64,000 nucleotides of DNA, from NCBI RefSeq assembly GCF_022549355.1, contig NZ_JAKZGL010000014.1:19401-83400 (forward strand), read 5' to 3'. Position 1 is the stretch's first letter; each line of letters begins with the position of its first letter. The position numbers were made by a program, and so were the translations under genes. This DNA comes from Acinetobacter sp. NIPH 2699. GTDB taxonomy: Bacteria > Pseudomonadota > Gammaproteobacteria > Pseudomonadales > Moraxellaceae. Of this stretch, positions 10,376 through 20,266 are shown in pieces. The notes under the pieces are model-generated. The model did not search any database. It saw only the letters and a program-made list of their open reading frames with translations, and was not told the origin of the DNA.

Positions 10376-10788
10376 TACATTACCGTCCGAGTCACGATAG
10401 TGGTTTTAAACGGAAGTTTAGCTGCAGCCAAAGCAAATGCTTCGCGCGCCAATTCTTCGTTAACACCTTCAATTTCGTACAGGATCTTACCTGGTTGAAT
10501 CTGACAAACCCAGTATTCCACACTACCCTTACCTTTACCCATACGAACTTCTAATGGTTTTTCAGTAATTGGTTTGTCCGGGAATACACGGATGAAGATT
10601 TTACCACCACGTTTAATACGACGGCTAATGGTACGACGTGCAGCTTCAATCTGACGCGCAGTCATACGACCACGTTCAGTTGCTTTGATTGCAATCGAAC
10701 CAAATGATACTGTACTACCACGATGCGCTAGACCAGTGTTACGGCCTTTGTGCACTTTACGGAATTTGGTACGTTTAGGTTGCAACAT
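10375..10788 (-). CDS. rplP: 50S ribosomal protein L16 (uL16)
   Basis: 137 residues; organises the A-site tRNA region. It begins [17 protein letters not shown] and contains the [20 protein letters not shown] block and the RMGKGKG loop. It starts 3 bases after the rpsC stop. Confidence 0.98.
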   Translation of the reverse strand: MLQPKRTKFRKVHKGRNTGLAHRGSTVSFGSIAIKATERGRMTARQIEAARRTISRRIKRGGKIFIRVFPDKPITEKPLEVRMGKGKGSVEYWVCQIQPGKILYEIEGVNEELAREAFALAAAKLPFKTTIVTRTVM

Positions 10789-10791
10789 GGA

Positions 10792-11544
10792 TTATTCTCC
10801 CTTGTCAGCAGCACGGTCATTGCGACGACCACGACGCTCTTGACCTTCACCACGACCACGACCACGTTTAGCTGGACGATCTTCAGCAGGAGCAGGGTTC
10901 ATGACTTGTTTCATGCCACCTAAGATCTCGCCACGGAAAATCCAAACTTTAACACCAATCGTACCGTAAGTTGTTTCAGCGCGCACAGTTGCGTAGTCGA
11001 TGTCCGCACGAAGTGTATGCAAAGGTACACGACCTTCACGATACCATTCAGTACGAGCAATCTCTGCGCCACCAAGACGACCAGAAACCTCAACTTTGAT
11101 ACCTTTAGCGCCAGCACGCATGGTGTTTTGAACCGCACGCTTCATAGCACGACGGAACATCACACGCTTTTCTAATTGTGAAGCAATCGCTTCAGCAACT
11201 AAACGCGCGTCCAAGTCAGGGCGATCAATTTCATTGATGCTAACTTGAGCTGGAACACCCATAATAGTGGTGAGTTCACGCTGTAATTTCTCAATGTCTT
11301 CGCCTTTTTTACCGATTACGATACCAGGACGAGCAGTGCTAATTGTTACTTTAGCAGCGCCAGTAGGACGTTCGATAAGAATATTGCTGATCATCGCACT
11401 CTTAAGTTTTTTATTCAAAAACTCACGAACTTGAAGATCTTTAAGCAAGTATTCAGCGTATTGTTTCGGACTCGCATACCAGTTAGCGTTATGGCGTTTC
11501 ACAACACCCAGGCGGATACCGATTGGATGAACCTTCTGACCCAT
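10792..11544 (-). CDS. rpsC: 30S ribosomal protein S3 (uS3)
   Basis: 250 residues. It has an N-terminal KH domain with the GKKGEDI loop (about 76-82) and a C-terminal domain with [20 protein letters not shown]. The C-terminal tail (last ~35 residues) is rich in Arg, Gly and Glu and longer than in E. coli S3 (233 residues). It forms the mRNA entry channel. Confidence 0.98.
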   Translation of the reverse strand: MGQKVHPIGIRLGVVKRHNANWYASPKQYAEYLLKDLQVREFLNKKLKSAMISNILIERPTGAAKVTISTARPGIVIGKKGEDIEKLQRELTTIMGVPAQVSINEIDRPDLDARLVAEAIASQLEKRVMFRRAMKRAVQNTMRAGAKGIKVEVSGRLGGAEIARTEWYREGRVPLHTLRADIDYATVRAETTYGTIGVKVWIFRGEILGGMKQVMNPAPAEDRPAKRGRGRGEGQERRGRRNDRAADKGE

Positions 11545-11545
11545 A

Positions 11546-11878
11546 TCAAACCCCTACCTTAACGGTGATGTGACAAGTACGCTTAGTAATACGATCTGCA
11601 CGGCCTTTAGCACGTGGCATGATACGTTTAAGGCTTACACCTTCATCAACGTAAATCGTAGTTACCTTAAGGTCATCAACATCTAAGCTGTTATTGTGTT
11701 CAGCATTCGCGATCGCAGATTCAAGTGCTTTTTTAACAAGCACAGCCGCTTTCTTGTTGCTGAAATTTAGAATATCTAGCGCGCGTGCGATCGATTTACC
11801 ACGGATCAAATCAGCAACTAAACGTGCTTTCTGTGCCGAGATAGCGGCACCGCGTAATTTTGCAGTTACTTCCATCAT
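11546..11878 (-). CDS. rplV: 50S ribosomal protein L22 (uL22)
   Basis: 110 residues from the first of two adjacent ATG codons (the second gives 109). The beta-hairpin that lines the exit tunnel ([20 protein letters not shown]) is intact, and I see no macrolide-type insertion or deletion. It ends one base before the rpsC start. Confidence 0.97.
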   Translation of the reverse strand: MMEVTAKLRGAAISAQKARLVADLIRGKSIARALDILNFSNKKAAVLVKKALESAIANAEHNNSLDVDDLKVTTIYVDEGVSLKRIMPRAKGRADRITKRTCHITVKVGV

Positions 11879-11886
11879 AGCACCTA

Positions 11887-12162
11887 TTAACGTTTAGACT
11901 TCTTATCAACACCGTGACCACGATAGGTACGAGTTGGCGCGAATTCACCGAGTTTATGACCAACCATATGCTCAGAAATAATTACTGGAACATGGTTACG
12001 ACCATTGTGAACAGAAATTGTTAAACCAACAAAGTCTGGTAGGATCATTGAACGACGTGACCAAGTTTTGATCGGCTTACGGTTGTTAGCAGCAATAGCA
12101 GCTTCAACTTTAGCGAACAAATGTGCGTCGACGAATGGACCTTTTTTTAATGAACGAGGCAT
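11887..12162 (-). CDS. rpsS: 30S ribosomal protein S19 (uS19)
   Basis: 91 residues, starting [15 protein letters not shown]. The [22 protein letters not shown] core and [15 protein letters not shown] are conserved. It forms a head complex with S13. Confidence 0.98.
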   Translation of the reverse strand: MPRSLKKGPFVDAHLFAKVEAAIAANNRKPIKTWSRRSMILPDFVGLTISVHNGRNHVPVIISEHMVGHKLGEFAPTRTYRGHGVDKKSKR

Positions 12163-12174
12163 TATTCAGATTCC

Positions 12175-12999
12175 TTACTTGACGCGACGGTCGCGAATAA
12201 TCATCTTAGTCGTACGCTTATTGGTACGTGTCTTGTACCCTTTAGCTTTTTGACCCCATGGACTTACAGGCTGAATACCTTTGTTACGTCCTTCACCACC
12301 ACCGTGTGGATGGTCAACTGGGTTCATCGCCATACCACGAACGGTAGGACGAATACCACGCCAGCGTGAAGCACCAGCTTTACCCAGTGAACGAAGGTTG
12401 CTTTCTTGGTTAGAAACTTCACCAATGACAGCACGACATTCAACATGGATTTTGCGCATTTCACCTGAACGTAAACGAACGATAGCGTAAGAACCATCAC
12501 GACCCAACAATTGAACTGAAGTACCAGCAGAACGCGCTAATTGAGCACCTTTACCGATTTTAAGTTCAAGGTTATGCAGGGTAGAACCGATTGGCATGTT
12601 ACGAAGTGGCAAGCAGTTACCTGGACGAATTGGAGCATCGTTACCAGATTGAACTTTATCACCAGCACGCAAGCCTTTAGGCGCAATGATATAACGACGT
12701 TCACCATCAGCATATAGAACTAAAGCAATATGCGCTGTACGGTTAGGATCGTATTCAATACGCTCTACAGTCGCTGGAATACCATCTTTATTACGTTTAA
12801 AGTCAACAATACGATAGTTTTGTTTATGACCACCACCTACATGACGTGTAGTGATGTGACCATTATTATTACGACCACCAGTACGTTTTTTAGCTTCAAC
12901 CAACGGCGCATAAGGTGCACCTTTGTGGAGATGGCTATGAACCACTTTCTCTACAAAGCGACGTCCTGGAGACGTTGGCTTACATTTTTGAATTGGCAT
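12175..12999 (-). CDS. rplB: 50S ribosomal protein L2 (uL2)
   Basis: 274 residues; needed for subunit joining and peptidyl transferase assembly. The C-terminal signature [15 protein letters not shown] contains the conserved histidine next to the catalytic centre. It sits between rplW and rpsS. Confidence 0.98.
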   Translation of the reverse strand: MPIQKCKPTSPGRRFVEKVVHSHLHKGAPYAPLVEAKKRTGGRNNNGHITTRHVGGGHKQNYRIVDFKRNKDGIPATVERIEYDPNRTAHIALVLYADGERRYIIAPKGLRAGDKVQSGNDAPIRPGNCLPLRNMPIGSTLHNLELKIGKGAQLARSAGTSVQLLGRDGSYAIVRLRSGEMRKIHVECRAVIGEVSNQESNLRSLGKAGASRWRGIRPTVRGMAMNPVDHPHGGGEGRNKGIQPVSPWGQKAKGYKTRTNKRTTKMIIRDRRVK

Positions 13000-13010
13000 A
13001 ATTCTCGTCC

Positions 13011-13331
13011 TTATTCCGCTGCGTTTTCAGCGGTATCGCCCAAGTCAGCCATTTCAACATCTTGGCCAGCTTTCAGGGTGACGTATGCTTTTTTCACATC
13101 AGAACGGCGTCCTAATGTTTTACCAAAGCGTTTTGTTTTACCTTTAGTGATCGTTGTATTTACTTTAACAACTTCCACACCAAAGAGCTGCTCAACTGCT
13201 TTTTTGATTTCAAGTTTGTTGGCATTAAGCGCAACCTTGAACACTTGAACACCAGCAGTATCACCTAAAACTTGTGCTTTTTCTGAGAATACTGGTCCTT
13301 GAAGGACTTGATAGATACGTTCGTTGTTCAT
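13011..13331 (-). CDS. rplW: 50S ribosomal protein L23 (uL23)
   Basis: 106 residues; docking site for trigger factor and SRP at the tunnel exit. It contains GPVFSEKAQ and the C-terminal block [17 protein letters not shown]. Its start overlaps the rplD stop by four bases. Confidence 0.98.
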   Translation of the reverse strand: MNNERIYQVLQGPVFSEKAQVLGDTAGVQVFKVALNANKLEIKKAVEQLFGVEVVKVNTTITKGKTKRFGKTLGRRSDVKKAYVTLKAGQDVEMADLGDTAENAAE

Positions 13332-13930
13332 CCGAGTTCTACCTCAATTTTCTTAGCAGCAGCTACAGACATTACAACCTTATCAAATGCGATCAAGCTA
13401 ACAGGATCAATCGCAGTTGCATCTACCACATCTACGTGTGGAAGGTTGCGCGCTGCAAGATACAAGTTCTCATCTACAGCATCTGTAATGATCAATGCAC
13501 GAGTTGCATTCAAGTCGTTAAGTTTAGCAAGCAAGTCTTTAGTTTTTGGAGCTGCAACAGCAAACTCTTCAACTAACACAAGGCGATCTTGGCGAACAAG
13601 TTCAGCTAAGATACATTGCATTGCGCCGCGATACATCTTACGGTTTACTTTTTGAGACCAATCTTGTGGGCGAGCAGCAAAAGTTTTACCACCACCTACC
13701 CAGATCGGGCTACGAATAGAACCCGCACGAGCGCGACCAGTACCTTTTTGACGGAATGGTTTTTTACCACCGCCAGAAACATCTGCACGTGATTTGTGAG
13801 CACGAGTACCTTGACGACCACCAGCTAAATAAGCTGTAACAACTTGGTGTACAAGAGCTTCGTTAAATTCACGTCCGAAAGCAACTTCAGACAATTCAAC
13901 AGCAGAGCCGGAAACAGTTTTTAAATTCAC
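13328..13930 (-). CDS. rplD: 50S ribosomal protein L4 (uL4)
   Basis: 200 residues. The long tunnel-lining loop ([34 protein letters not shown]) is intact. In E. coli L4 also represses the S10 operon through its leader; the leader before rpsJ here is long enough for something similar, which is inference. Confidence 0.98.
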   Translation of the reverse strand: MNLKTVSGSAVELSEVAFGREFNEALVHQVVTAYLAGGRQGTRAHKSRADVSGGGKKPFRQKGTGRARAGSIRSPIWVGGGKTFAARPQDWSQKVNRKMYRGAMQCILAELVRQDRLVLVEEFAVAAPKTKDLLAKLNDLNATRALIITDAVDENLYLAARNLPHVDVVDATAIDPVSLIAFDKVVMSVAAAKKIEVELG

Positions 13931-13941
13931 AGTATTTCCCC

Positions 13942-14580
13942 TCAGGCCTTGATGGTAGGACGCACGATAACGTCACCGCCAGTTGAACCAGGAATAGCAC
14001 CCTTAACAACTAAAACAGAACGTTCAGCGTCAATAGATACAATCTCAAGACCTTGAACTGTTACGCGTTCATCACCTAAGTGACCGGCCATTTTCTTGCC
14101 TTTGAACACGCGACCAGGTGTCTGGTTTTGACCTGTAGAACCTAATACACGGTGAGATAATGAGTTACCATGAGTAGCATCTTGCGTACGGAAGTTCCAA
14201 CGCTTAACACCACCTTGGAAGCCCTTACCTTTTGATTGACCAGTTACGTCAACAACTTGACCAACTGTAAACATGTCAACACCGATAGAACCACCAACTT
14301 CACGACCGTCAAGCTCAGCTTCAGTAACACGGAACTCTTTAACCAAACGACCAGCAGCAACACCCGCTTTCGCGAAGTGACCTTTCTGAGCGTTAGTTAC
14401 GCGCGATTCGCGACGTTCACCAGTAGTTACTTGAATTGCTTGATAACCATCAGTTTCAAGTGTTTTGATTTGCGTAATGCGGTTTGGATCGACTTCGATA
14501 ACTGTAACAGGTACAGATACACCAGCATCTGTAAAGATGCGAGTCATACCACATTTGCGACCGACTAAACCAATAGCCAT
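13942..14580 (-). CDS. rplC: 50S ribosomal protein L3 (uL3)
   Basis: 212 residues from the ATG at 14580 ([16 protein letters not shown]). A second in-frame ATG two codons upstream (14586) leaves the AGAGG ribosome-binding site too close. L3 initiates 50S assembly; the methylated-Gln region [20 protein letters not shown] is visible. Confidence 0.96.
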   Translation of the reverse strand: MAIGLVGRKCGMTRIFTDAGVSVPVTVIEVDPNRITQIKTLETDGYQAIQVTTGERRESRVTNAQKGHFAKAGVAAGRLVKEFRVTEAELDGREVGGSIGVDMFTVGQVVDVTGQSKGKGFQGGVKRWNFRTQDATHGNSLSHRVLGSTGQNQTPGRVFKGKKMAGHLGDERVTVQGLEIVSIDAERSVLVVKGAIPGSTGGDVIVRPTIKA

Positions 14581-14637
14581 GTGCATAAACCTCTAAAAAA
14601 GCGGCCTAATTAACTTAACGTTAATCAACCGAAAGCC

Positions 14638-14949
14638 TTAACCCAAAGCGATCTGAACATCTACACCAGCAGCAAGATCTAACTTCATCAATGCATCAAC
14701 AGTTTTATCTGTTGGTTGAACGATATCGATCAAACGTTTGTATGTGCGGATTTCATACTGATCACGTGCGTCTTTGTTGACGTGTGGTGAAGTAAGAACG
14801 TTGAAGCGTTCGATGCGAGTAGGCATCGGAATTGGACCACACACTTGTGCGCCAGTACGCTTAGCGGTTTCTACGATCTCTTGAGCAGATTGATCAATCA
14901 GACGATGATCAAAAGACTTCAAACGGATACGAATTCTCTGGTTAGACAT
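14638..14949 (-). CDS. rpsJ: 30S ribosomal protein S10 (uS10, NusE)
   Basis: 103 residues from the ATG at 14949 ([19 protein letters not shown]). An open frame extends 36 bases upstream but is not conserved protein. S10 is a 30S head protein and, as NusE, part of transcription antitermination. It is the first gene of the 28-gene cluster. Confidence 0.98.
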
Positions 14950-15026
14950 ACCAGTAAACTCCAAGCCAAATATATAAAGAATCACCCATGACGCACCTCA
15001 CCTTTTTTTTGGCAAGTGTCAAGGGC

Positions 15027-15062
15027 AGTGAAAATCACTATGGTCGTGATCGATGCCACGAC
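15027..15062 (-). promoter_or_regulatory. Two hairpins in the rpsJ 5' leader
   Basis: The leader of about 160 bases between the promoter and rpsJ holds GTCGTG / CACGAC (15043-15048, 15057-15062) and AGTGA / TCACT (15027-15031, 15035-15039). On the coding strand an A8 run, not a T-run, follows, so these are not terminators. They may be an L4-type autoregulatory leader, which is inference from position. Confidence 0.4.
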
Positions 15063-15117
15063 TGTCATGCATTTACTACTTTACTCGCAGTAAACGCCCT
15101 CCTATTGAGGGACGCTC

Positions 15118-15146
15118 ATTATAGCGATTGTTTAAGTCTTATGCAA
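15118..15146 (-). promoter_or_regulatory. Sigma-70 promoter of the S10 ribosomal operon
   Basis: On the minus strand TTGCAT (15141-15146) and a perfect TATAAT (15118-15123) are 17 bases apart. An A/T-rich tract upstream (15147-15175) could serve as an UP element. Expected transcript start is near 15111. Confidence 0.88.
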
Positions 15147-15179
15147 TTCTTCTTTTTTATTTTTAGATTTTAAGTCGTC

Positions 15180-15908
15180 TTATGCACTGACCACATAGTC
15201 TATCGCTTGATTAAGCAAACGATTTCCCTGCTCAAACTTACTTTTCAGAGTTCTTTTTAGCTCAGACATCGGTTGCACATACTCCCCATTAAACACAGCC
15301 GCATCCTCCTCATTCTCTATCAGAAGATGCAAAGCATGCGGTGTAATTTCAGGGTGAAATTGAAAACCAAGCACGTTACGTCCAATTTGGTACATCTGAT
15401 TGCGACACACTTTATTTTCAGCCAAGTGCACACCACCGCGCGGAATTTCAAAGGTCTCACTATGCCACTGCATAATGTTAATTTTCTCAGGAATTTGAAA
15501 ACAATTTTCAGGGATATGTGATGCTCGCCCCACATCCATCCAACCCAATTCTTGATGTGGATTTCGACTAACAGCCGCCCCCAACGCATTTGCAATCAAC
15601 TGACCACCCAAGCATAAGCCAATCGCTGGCTTACCCGCAGCCAAATAGCGACGCAGCCATCTTTTTTCTAGCTTCAACCACGGATAATTCACCTCATCGT
15701 TAACACTCATGGTTCCACCCATAATGATCAGTAAATCAACCTCATCCACCCGAGGTAATGCCTCCAATTCAAGTGGTAAATCAACGGGTAAAGCAAAAAA
15801 TTCAGTTGCGGTAATTTTTGCCCGATTTGCCTTTAAGAAATCATAACAACTACCAAAACCTTCACCTGCGATGTGCTGAAAATAATGCACTCTTAAATGC
15901 GACTTCAT
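15180..15908 (-). CDS. Type 1 glutamine amidotransferase-like protein
   Basis: 242 residues with the class I amidotransferase fold. The nucleophile is Cys99 in GLCLGGQ, with His185 and Glu187 in FHPE completing the triad. It resembles stand-alone GMP-synthase-like amidotransferases; no synthetase domain is attached, so the acceptor substrate is unknown. It is monocistronic, divergent from metC. A Fur-like box lies 26 bases before its start, suggesting iron control. The downstream gene (rpsJ) is separately promoted. Confidence 0.85.
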   Translation of the reverse strand: MKSHLRVHYFQHIAGEGFGSCYDFLKANRAKITATEFFALPVDLPLELEALPRVDEVDLLIIMGGTMSVNDEVNYPWLKLEKRWLRRYLAAGKPAIGLCLGGQLIANALGAAVSRNPHQELGWMDVGRASHIPENCFQIPEKINIMQWHSETFEIPRGGVHLAENKVCRNQMYQIGRNVLGFQFHPEITPHALHLLIENEEDAAVFNGEYVQPMSELKRTLKSKFEQGNRLLNQAIDYVVSA

Positions 15909-15920
15909 GCGCGAAAACCT

Positions 15921-15948
15921 ATTATCGTTAGAATGATAATAATTCTTA
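15921..15948. promoter_or_regulatory. Fur-like box between the amidotransferase gene and metC
   Basis: TGATAATAATTCTTA at 15934-15948 matches the 7-1-7 Fur consensus TGATAATnATTATCA at 12 of 14 defined bases. An extra ATTATC half-site at 15921-15926 is in inverted orientation to GATAAT at 15935-15940. It is 26 bases from the amidotransferase start and about 130 from metC, so the former is the more likely target. Confidence 0.6.
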
Positions 15949-16076
15949 GCAAAAATAAAGCCAGTTTGAGGTCAGAGTGTTCGATCTGTACCGATTCTGT
16001 ACAAAACGTGCAAATCACTGGCAGCTTTGTTTATTTTCTCTTAACCTAAGTCATTATATTGTGTTGATTTTGCCCC

Positions 16077-17270
16077 ATGACTAAACATAAAAACAGACAG
16101 ACTCACCTCATTCATGCACCACGCCAAGCCCCTCAGTATATTGAGACGGTTCAACCTCCCCTATTTCGTGCATCCACCATTATTTTCCAATCCACAACGC
16201 ACCTTTTTGATCGCCACTGGACCGATGCTTATGACTATAGCTATGGGACTCATGGCACCCCAACCACATTCACCCTAGCCGACAATATCGCTCAAATTGA
16301 AGGCGGCAGTTATTGCTTACTTGCACCCAGTGGTTTATCTGCGATTAATTTGGTGAATAGTACAGTATTAAATACAGACGATGAGGTCTGGGTTGCCGAC
16401 AATATTTATGGTCCTAATCTGGAACATCTGAAAAATCTACAAGATCGCTATGGGATTACTGTCAAAATTTATAACCCAATTGATGCCGATAGTTTTCAAC
16501 CCACTGAAAAAAGCAAATTGATCTGGCTAGAAGCGGCTGGTTCAGTCACTTTAGAATTTCCAGACTTAAAAAACTTAGTCAAAAAAGCACAACAAGCCAA
16601 TGTTCTCACCGCCCTAGATAACACATGGGGAGCAGGACTCGCTTTTAATGCCTTTGATTTTTCAGATGAACATCTCTCCGTTGATATCACCGTGCATGCC
16701 TTAACCAAATATCCAAGTGGTGGCGGTGACATGTTGATGGGCTCAGCCGTGACACGTGATCAACAGCTACATCACAAACTTTTCCGCATGCATGCGATTC
16801 AAGGTATCTCCGTTTCTGGCGATGATACTGCACAAATCCAGCGCAGCTTGGCACATATGTCACTTCGTTATGAACAACAATCTAAAAGTGCAATCACAGT
16901 ACTCGATTGGTTAAAGCAACAACCCCAGTTTAGCCAAGTGCTACACCCAAGCCATCCAGATTCAGCAGGTCATCAATTTTGGACAGAAGTTTGCAACACT
17001 GGCAAAAGTGCTGGCTTAGTCAGTGTAATCTTTAAACCTGAATATGATCTGACTGCTATACGTCAATTCTGCGACAGTCTAACCCTGTTCAAACTTGGCT
17101 TTAGTTGGGGCGGCCCGATCAGCTTAGTGATGCTATATGACTTAAAACCGATGCGCTCACTTGAGAATACACATTTACAACAAGGTTTATTGGTTCGCTT
17201 CTGTATAGGACTAGAACATCCTGATGATTTGATCCAAGATATTCAAAACGCACTAAAACAACTGGAATGA
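16077..17270 (+). CDS. metC: Cystathionine beta-lyase (PLP-dependent)
   Basis: Cleaves cystathionine to homocysteine, pyruvate and ammonia in methionine synthesis. 397 residues, normal length, of the Cys/Met-metabolism PLP family. The PLP lysine is Lys211 in HALTKYPSGGGD, the cofactor aspartate is in LDNTW (180-184), and the phosphate-binding YGTHGTPT lies at 56-63. The local sequence SYGTHGTPT favours MetC over the gamma-synthases. Only 18 bases separate it from the next ATPase gene, so they may be cotranscribed. Confidence 0.88.
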   Translation: MTKHKNRQTHLIHAPRQAPQYIETVQPPLFRASTIIFQSTTHLFDRHWTDAYDYSYGTHGTPTTFTLADNIAQIEGGSYCLLAPSGLSAINLVNSTVLNTDDEVWVADNIYGPNLEHLKNLQDRYGITVKIYNPIDADSFQPTEKSKLIWLEAAGSVTLEFPDLKNLVKKAQQANVLTALDNTWGAGLAFNAFDFSDEHLSVDITVHALTKYPSGGGDMLMGSAVTRDQQLHHKLFRMHAIQGISVSGDDTAQIQRSLAHMSLRYEQQSKSAITVLDWLKQQPQFSQVLHPSHPDSAGHQFWTEVCNTGKSAGLVSVIFKPEYDLTAIRQFCDSLTLFKLGFSWGGPISLVMLYDLKPMRSLENTHLQQGLLVRFCIGLEHPDDLIQDIQNALKQLE

Positions 17271-17288
17271 TATTAAAATAGGTGAAGA

Positions 17289-18836
17289 ATGAGCACACCC
17301 ATCATTATTGCTAAAAAAACCACAGATACCACACAAGATATTGTTCTACATTCTAAATTTGCCAACCGCCATGGTCTCATTGCAGGTGCAACAGGTACAG
17401 GTAAAACCGTGACGCTTAAGGTGCTCGCAGAAAGTTTTTCTCGTCTTGGTGTGCCTGTGTTTCTAGCCGATGCCAAAGGCGATGTATCCAGTCTCGCCAA
17501 AGCAGGTAGCGATAATCTAAAATTTGAAGAACGCCTGAATTTACTCAAAATTGAGCGTGTTCCCTTTGCAGCATCACCTGTGATTTTTTGGGATTTATTT
17601 GGACAGCAAGGCCATCCGATTCGCACCACGATTTCTGAGATTGGCCCACTATTACTTGCTCGCATGCTCAATCTAAATGACACTCAAGAGGGTGTACTCT
17701 CAGCAGTATTTCGGATTGCAGATGATCAAGGTCTATTACTCATTGACTTTAAAGACCTAAAATCTATGCTGAGTTATGTCAGTGAAAATGCAGCCAGCCT
17801 CAAAGCTGAATATGGCAATCTCTCCCCTGCTAGTCTTGGTGCGATTCAACGCAACTTACTGGCATTAGGCGATCAAGGTGGTGAACAATTCTTTGGTGAA
17901 CCCAGCCTCAATATTTTAGATTTCATTCAAACCGACAGCAATGGTCATGGCTATATCAATATTCTCGCTGCTGACAAGTTGATGAATACGCCCAAGCTTT
18001 ATGCCACATTCCTGTTATGGATGCTCTCGGAATTATTTGAACAGCTTCCAGAAGTCGGCGACATGGATAAACCAAAGTTAGTGTTCTTCTTTGATGAGGC
18101 ACATTTATTATTTGATAATGCCAGCTCAGCCCTACAGCAAAAAATCGAACAAGTGGTTCGTTTAATTCGCTCCAAAGGGGTTGGAATATATTTCATTACT
18201 CAAAATCCGCTGGATCTACCTGAAAGCGTGTTAGGTCAATTGGGTAATCGGGTTCAACATGCCCTACGTGCATTTACACCCAAAGATCAAAAGGCGGTAA
18301 AAACTGCGGCTGATACCTTCCGTGCCAATCCAGAATTTAAAGTCGATCAAGCCATTACTGAACTTGCTGTGGGTGAAGCACTGATTAGCTGCCTAGATGA
18401 GCAAGGCACGCCACAAATTGTAGAACGTGGCTGGGTGATGCCACCCTACTCATCATTTACCCCAATCACACCTGAAGAACGCCAAATCATTATTTCGCAG
18501 AGTATCGTCGCAGGTGTCTATGATCAGGCGGTCGATCGGGATAGTGCTTATGAGTTATTACAAAAGAAAGTTCTGCAACTGTATCAACAAAAAGAATCCG
18601 ATGCGCTAGCAAAACAACAAAGTAAAGAACAAGAAACCTTGGCAAAACAACAAACCAAAGAGCAGGAACGTTTTGCCCGTGAACAGCAAAAAGCCGCAGA
18701 AAAGGCACAACGTGATCGTGAAAAACTGACCCAAGATATCGTGGGGACTTTTGCCAAAAGTGCAGCCCGTAGTTTAGGTGGCAGTACAGGTCAGAAAATT
18801 GTGAGGGGGTTGTTGGGTTCGTTATTTGGTAAATAA
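17289..18836 (+). CDS. HerA/YjgR-type ATPase (DUF853)
   Basis: 515 residues. Walker A GATGTGKT at 33-40 and Walker B VFFFDEAH near 263-270 define a HerA/FtsK-class ATPase. The opening [20 protein letters not shown] and [14 protein letters not shown] match the E. coli YjgR family, whose cellular role is not settled. The C-terminal part (about 430-490) is a Lys/Gln/Glu-rich coiled coil with repeated KQQ(S/T)KEQE units, followed by a glycine-rich end. A terminator follows at 18854. Confidence 0.85.
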   Translation: MSTPIIIAKKTTDTTQDIVLHSKFANRHGLIAGATGTGKTVTLKVLAESFSRLGVPVFLADAKGDVSSLAKAGSDNLKFEERLNLLKIERVPFAASPVIFWDLFGQQGHPIRTTISEIGPLLLARMLNLNDTQEGVLSAVFRIADDQGLLLIDFKDLKSMLSYVSENAASLKAEYGNLSPASLGAIQRNLLALGDQGGEQFFGEPSLNILDFIQTDSNGHGYINILAADKLMNTPKLYATFLLWMLSELFEQLPEVGDMDKPKLVFFFDEAHLLFDNASSALQQKIEQVVRLIRSKGVGIYFITQNPLDLPESVLGQLGNRVQHALRAFTPKDQKAVKTAADTFRANPEFKVDQAITELAVGEALISCLDEQGTPQIVERGWVMPPYSSFTPITPEERQIIISQSIVAGVYDQAVDRDSAYELLQKKVLQLYQQKESDALAKQQSKEQETLAKQQTKEQERFAREQQKAAEKAQRDREKLTQDIVGTFAKSAARSLGGSTGQKIVRGLLGSLFGK

Positions 18837-18853
18837 AACTTTATTTCATTAAA

Positions 18854-18888
18854 AATTAAGGGCTAATTTATTATCCCTTAATTTTTTT
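18854..18888 (+). terminator. Rho-independent terminator after the YjgR-type gene
   Basis: Stem AATTAAGGG / CCCTTAATT with a 12-base loop, followed by a T-run (18882-18888). It isolates hmp from the upstream genes. Confidence 0.8.
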
Positions 18889-18905
18889 ATGGCTTTTATT
18901 TAAAT

Positions 18906-18950
18906 ATGCATTGCAAATACATTTTATAAGATGTATTTTAAATATATCTT
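18906..18950 (+). promoter_or_regulatory. Two tandem NsrR-like operators before hmp
   Basis: Two 17-bp near-palindromes of the form ATGYATT-N3-AATRYAT lie at 18906-18922 and 18931-18947, 25 bp start to start. The second extends to AAGATGTATTT-T-AAATATATCTT (18928-18950), an 11-1-11 near-palindrome very close to the E. coli NsrR consensus. A possible -35 (TTGCAA, 18911-18916) and -10 (TATTTT, 18934-18939) fall inside the sites, so binding would block transcription. Confidence 0.8.
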
Positions 18951-18977
18951 ATAAACAATAGCCAAGAGTGATCAACC

Positions 18978-20189
18978 ATGACTCCACAGCAAATTGACCT
19001 AGTAAAAGCAACTGTTCCTGTACTTCGCGAGAATGGCGTGGCACTTACAGGTTACTTTTATAACCGCATGTTGGGAAACAATCCTGAATTAAAAGAAACC
19101 TTTAACATGGGACATCAACGTAGCGGTGCTCAAGCACAGGCCCTTGCTGGTGCCGTATTGGCATACGCAGAAAATATCGAAGATCCGTCAGTGCTTTTAC
19201 CTGTGGTAGAGTTGATTGCCCACAAACATGTCAGCTTGAATATTCAATCACCTGACTACAATATCGTAGGTGAGAATCTCTTACACTCGATCAGTGAGGT
19301 ACTGGATATTTCAATGGAAGACCCATTAATTGGTGCATGGGCAGCAGCTTATGGTCAATTGGCTGATCTTTTTATCAGTACTGAAAAAGCGCTTTATGAT
19401 CAACATCAACAAACCAAAGGCAGTTGGTTAGGCTGGCGTAATTTTAAAATCGCCAAGAAAGTGGTTGAGAGTGATGAAATTACGTCTTTCTATCTCGCAC
19501 CTGTCGATGGTGGCGAATTACCACAATATGAAGCAGGTCAATATATTTCAGTACGTGTTTTTGTTGAAGAGCTAGGCTTAAGACAGCCACGCCAATACAC
19601 CTTATCAACCAGCCCACAAGCGGACTATTTACGAATTTCCGTGAAACGTGAAGATGAAAAAGGGGATCTGGCAAGTGGTTGGGTTTCAAGTACTTTACAT
19701 GGTTTAGCTGAAGGCTCAGAAATTGAAGTCTCCGCCCCTACAGGTAACTTTTATCTGATTGATAGCAGCAAGCATAATGTATTTATTAGTGGTGGTGTTG
19801 GTTTAACCCCAATGATCGCGATGTTAAATCAACTCGTGACATTAGATATGCCACAACCTGTCAGTTTTATCCATGCATGTCGTAGCAGCCAAGTTCATGC
19901 CATGAAAAAACATATTCAGGAACTCAGAACAAAATATCCACGCCTCAGTACCTTCACGGCCTATGAATTTCCCCATGAAAACGATGTGTTAGGTCAAGAT
20001 TATGATATTGCTGGACGTTTAGATTTAACATCACTGGATACTGCTTTACTCCCAAGCAATGCAGATTATTATTTATGTGGTCCAATGCCGTTTATGGCTG
20101 AACAGCATAAGGCGTTGGTTGCACGTGGTATCCCTGCCGAAAATATCCATAGCGAAGCCTTCGGCACTGGCGGAGTTAAACTGAGCTAA
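18978..20189 (+). CDS. hmp: Flavohemoglobin, nitric oxide dioxygenase
   Basis: Converts NO plus oxygen to nitrate using NAD(P)H. 403 residues: N-terminal globin domain (1 to about 137) with the proximal haem histidine at His84 in HKHVS, then an FAD domain with RQYTLS near 200 and an NAD domain with GGVGLTPM near 271. All three domains are intact and the length is normal. Two NsrR-like boxes lie just upstream and nsrR follows downstream, a classic NO-response pair. Confidence 0.96.
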   Translation: MTPQQIDLVKATVPVLRENGVALTGYFYNRMLGNNPELKETFNMGHQRSGAQAQALAGAVLAYAENIEDPSVLLPVVELIAHKHVSLNIQSPDYNIVGENLLHSISEVLDISMEDPLIGAWAAAYGQLADLFISTEKALYDQHQQTKGSWLGWRNFKIAKKVVESDEITSFYLAPVDGGELPQYEAGQYISVRVFVEELGLRQPRQYTLSTSPQADYLRISVKREDEKGDLASGWVSSTLHGLAEGSEIEVSAPTGNFYLIDSSKHNVFISGGVGLTPMIAMLNQLVTLDMPQPVSFIHACRSSQVHAMKKHIQELRTKYPRLSTFTAYEFPHENDVLGQDYDIAGRLDLTSLDTALLPSNADYYLCGPMPFMAEQHKALVARGIPAENIHSEAFGTGGVKLS

Positions 20190-20208
20190 TCGGTACTGCG
20201 TTTTGTAT

Positions 20209-20238
20209 AAGGCTAGCCTATGATAGACTAGCCTTTTC
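20209..20238 (+). terminator. Terminator between hmp and nsrR
   Basis: Stem AAGGCTAG / CTAGCCTT (20209-20216, 20228-20235), T-rich 3' side. It lies only 30 bases before the nsrR start, so nsrR must rely on leakage or on its own promoter inside this short gap. Confidence 0.65.
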
Positions 20239-20266
20239 TATTTAAAGCAATAGATTGAGTGAAACC

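Noticed and set aside
12730..13576. Plus-strand ORFs antisense to rplB, rplW and rplD
   Set aside because: They lie wholly within highly conserved ribosomal genes and have no recognisable protein features.
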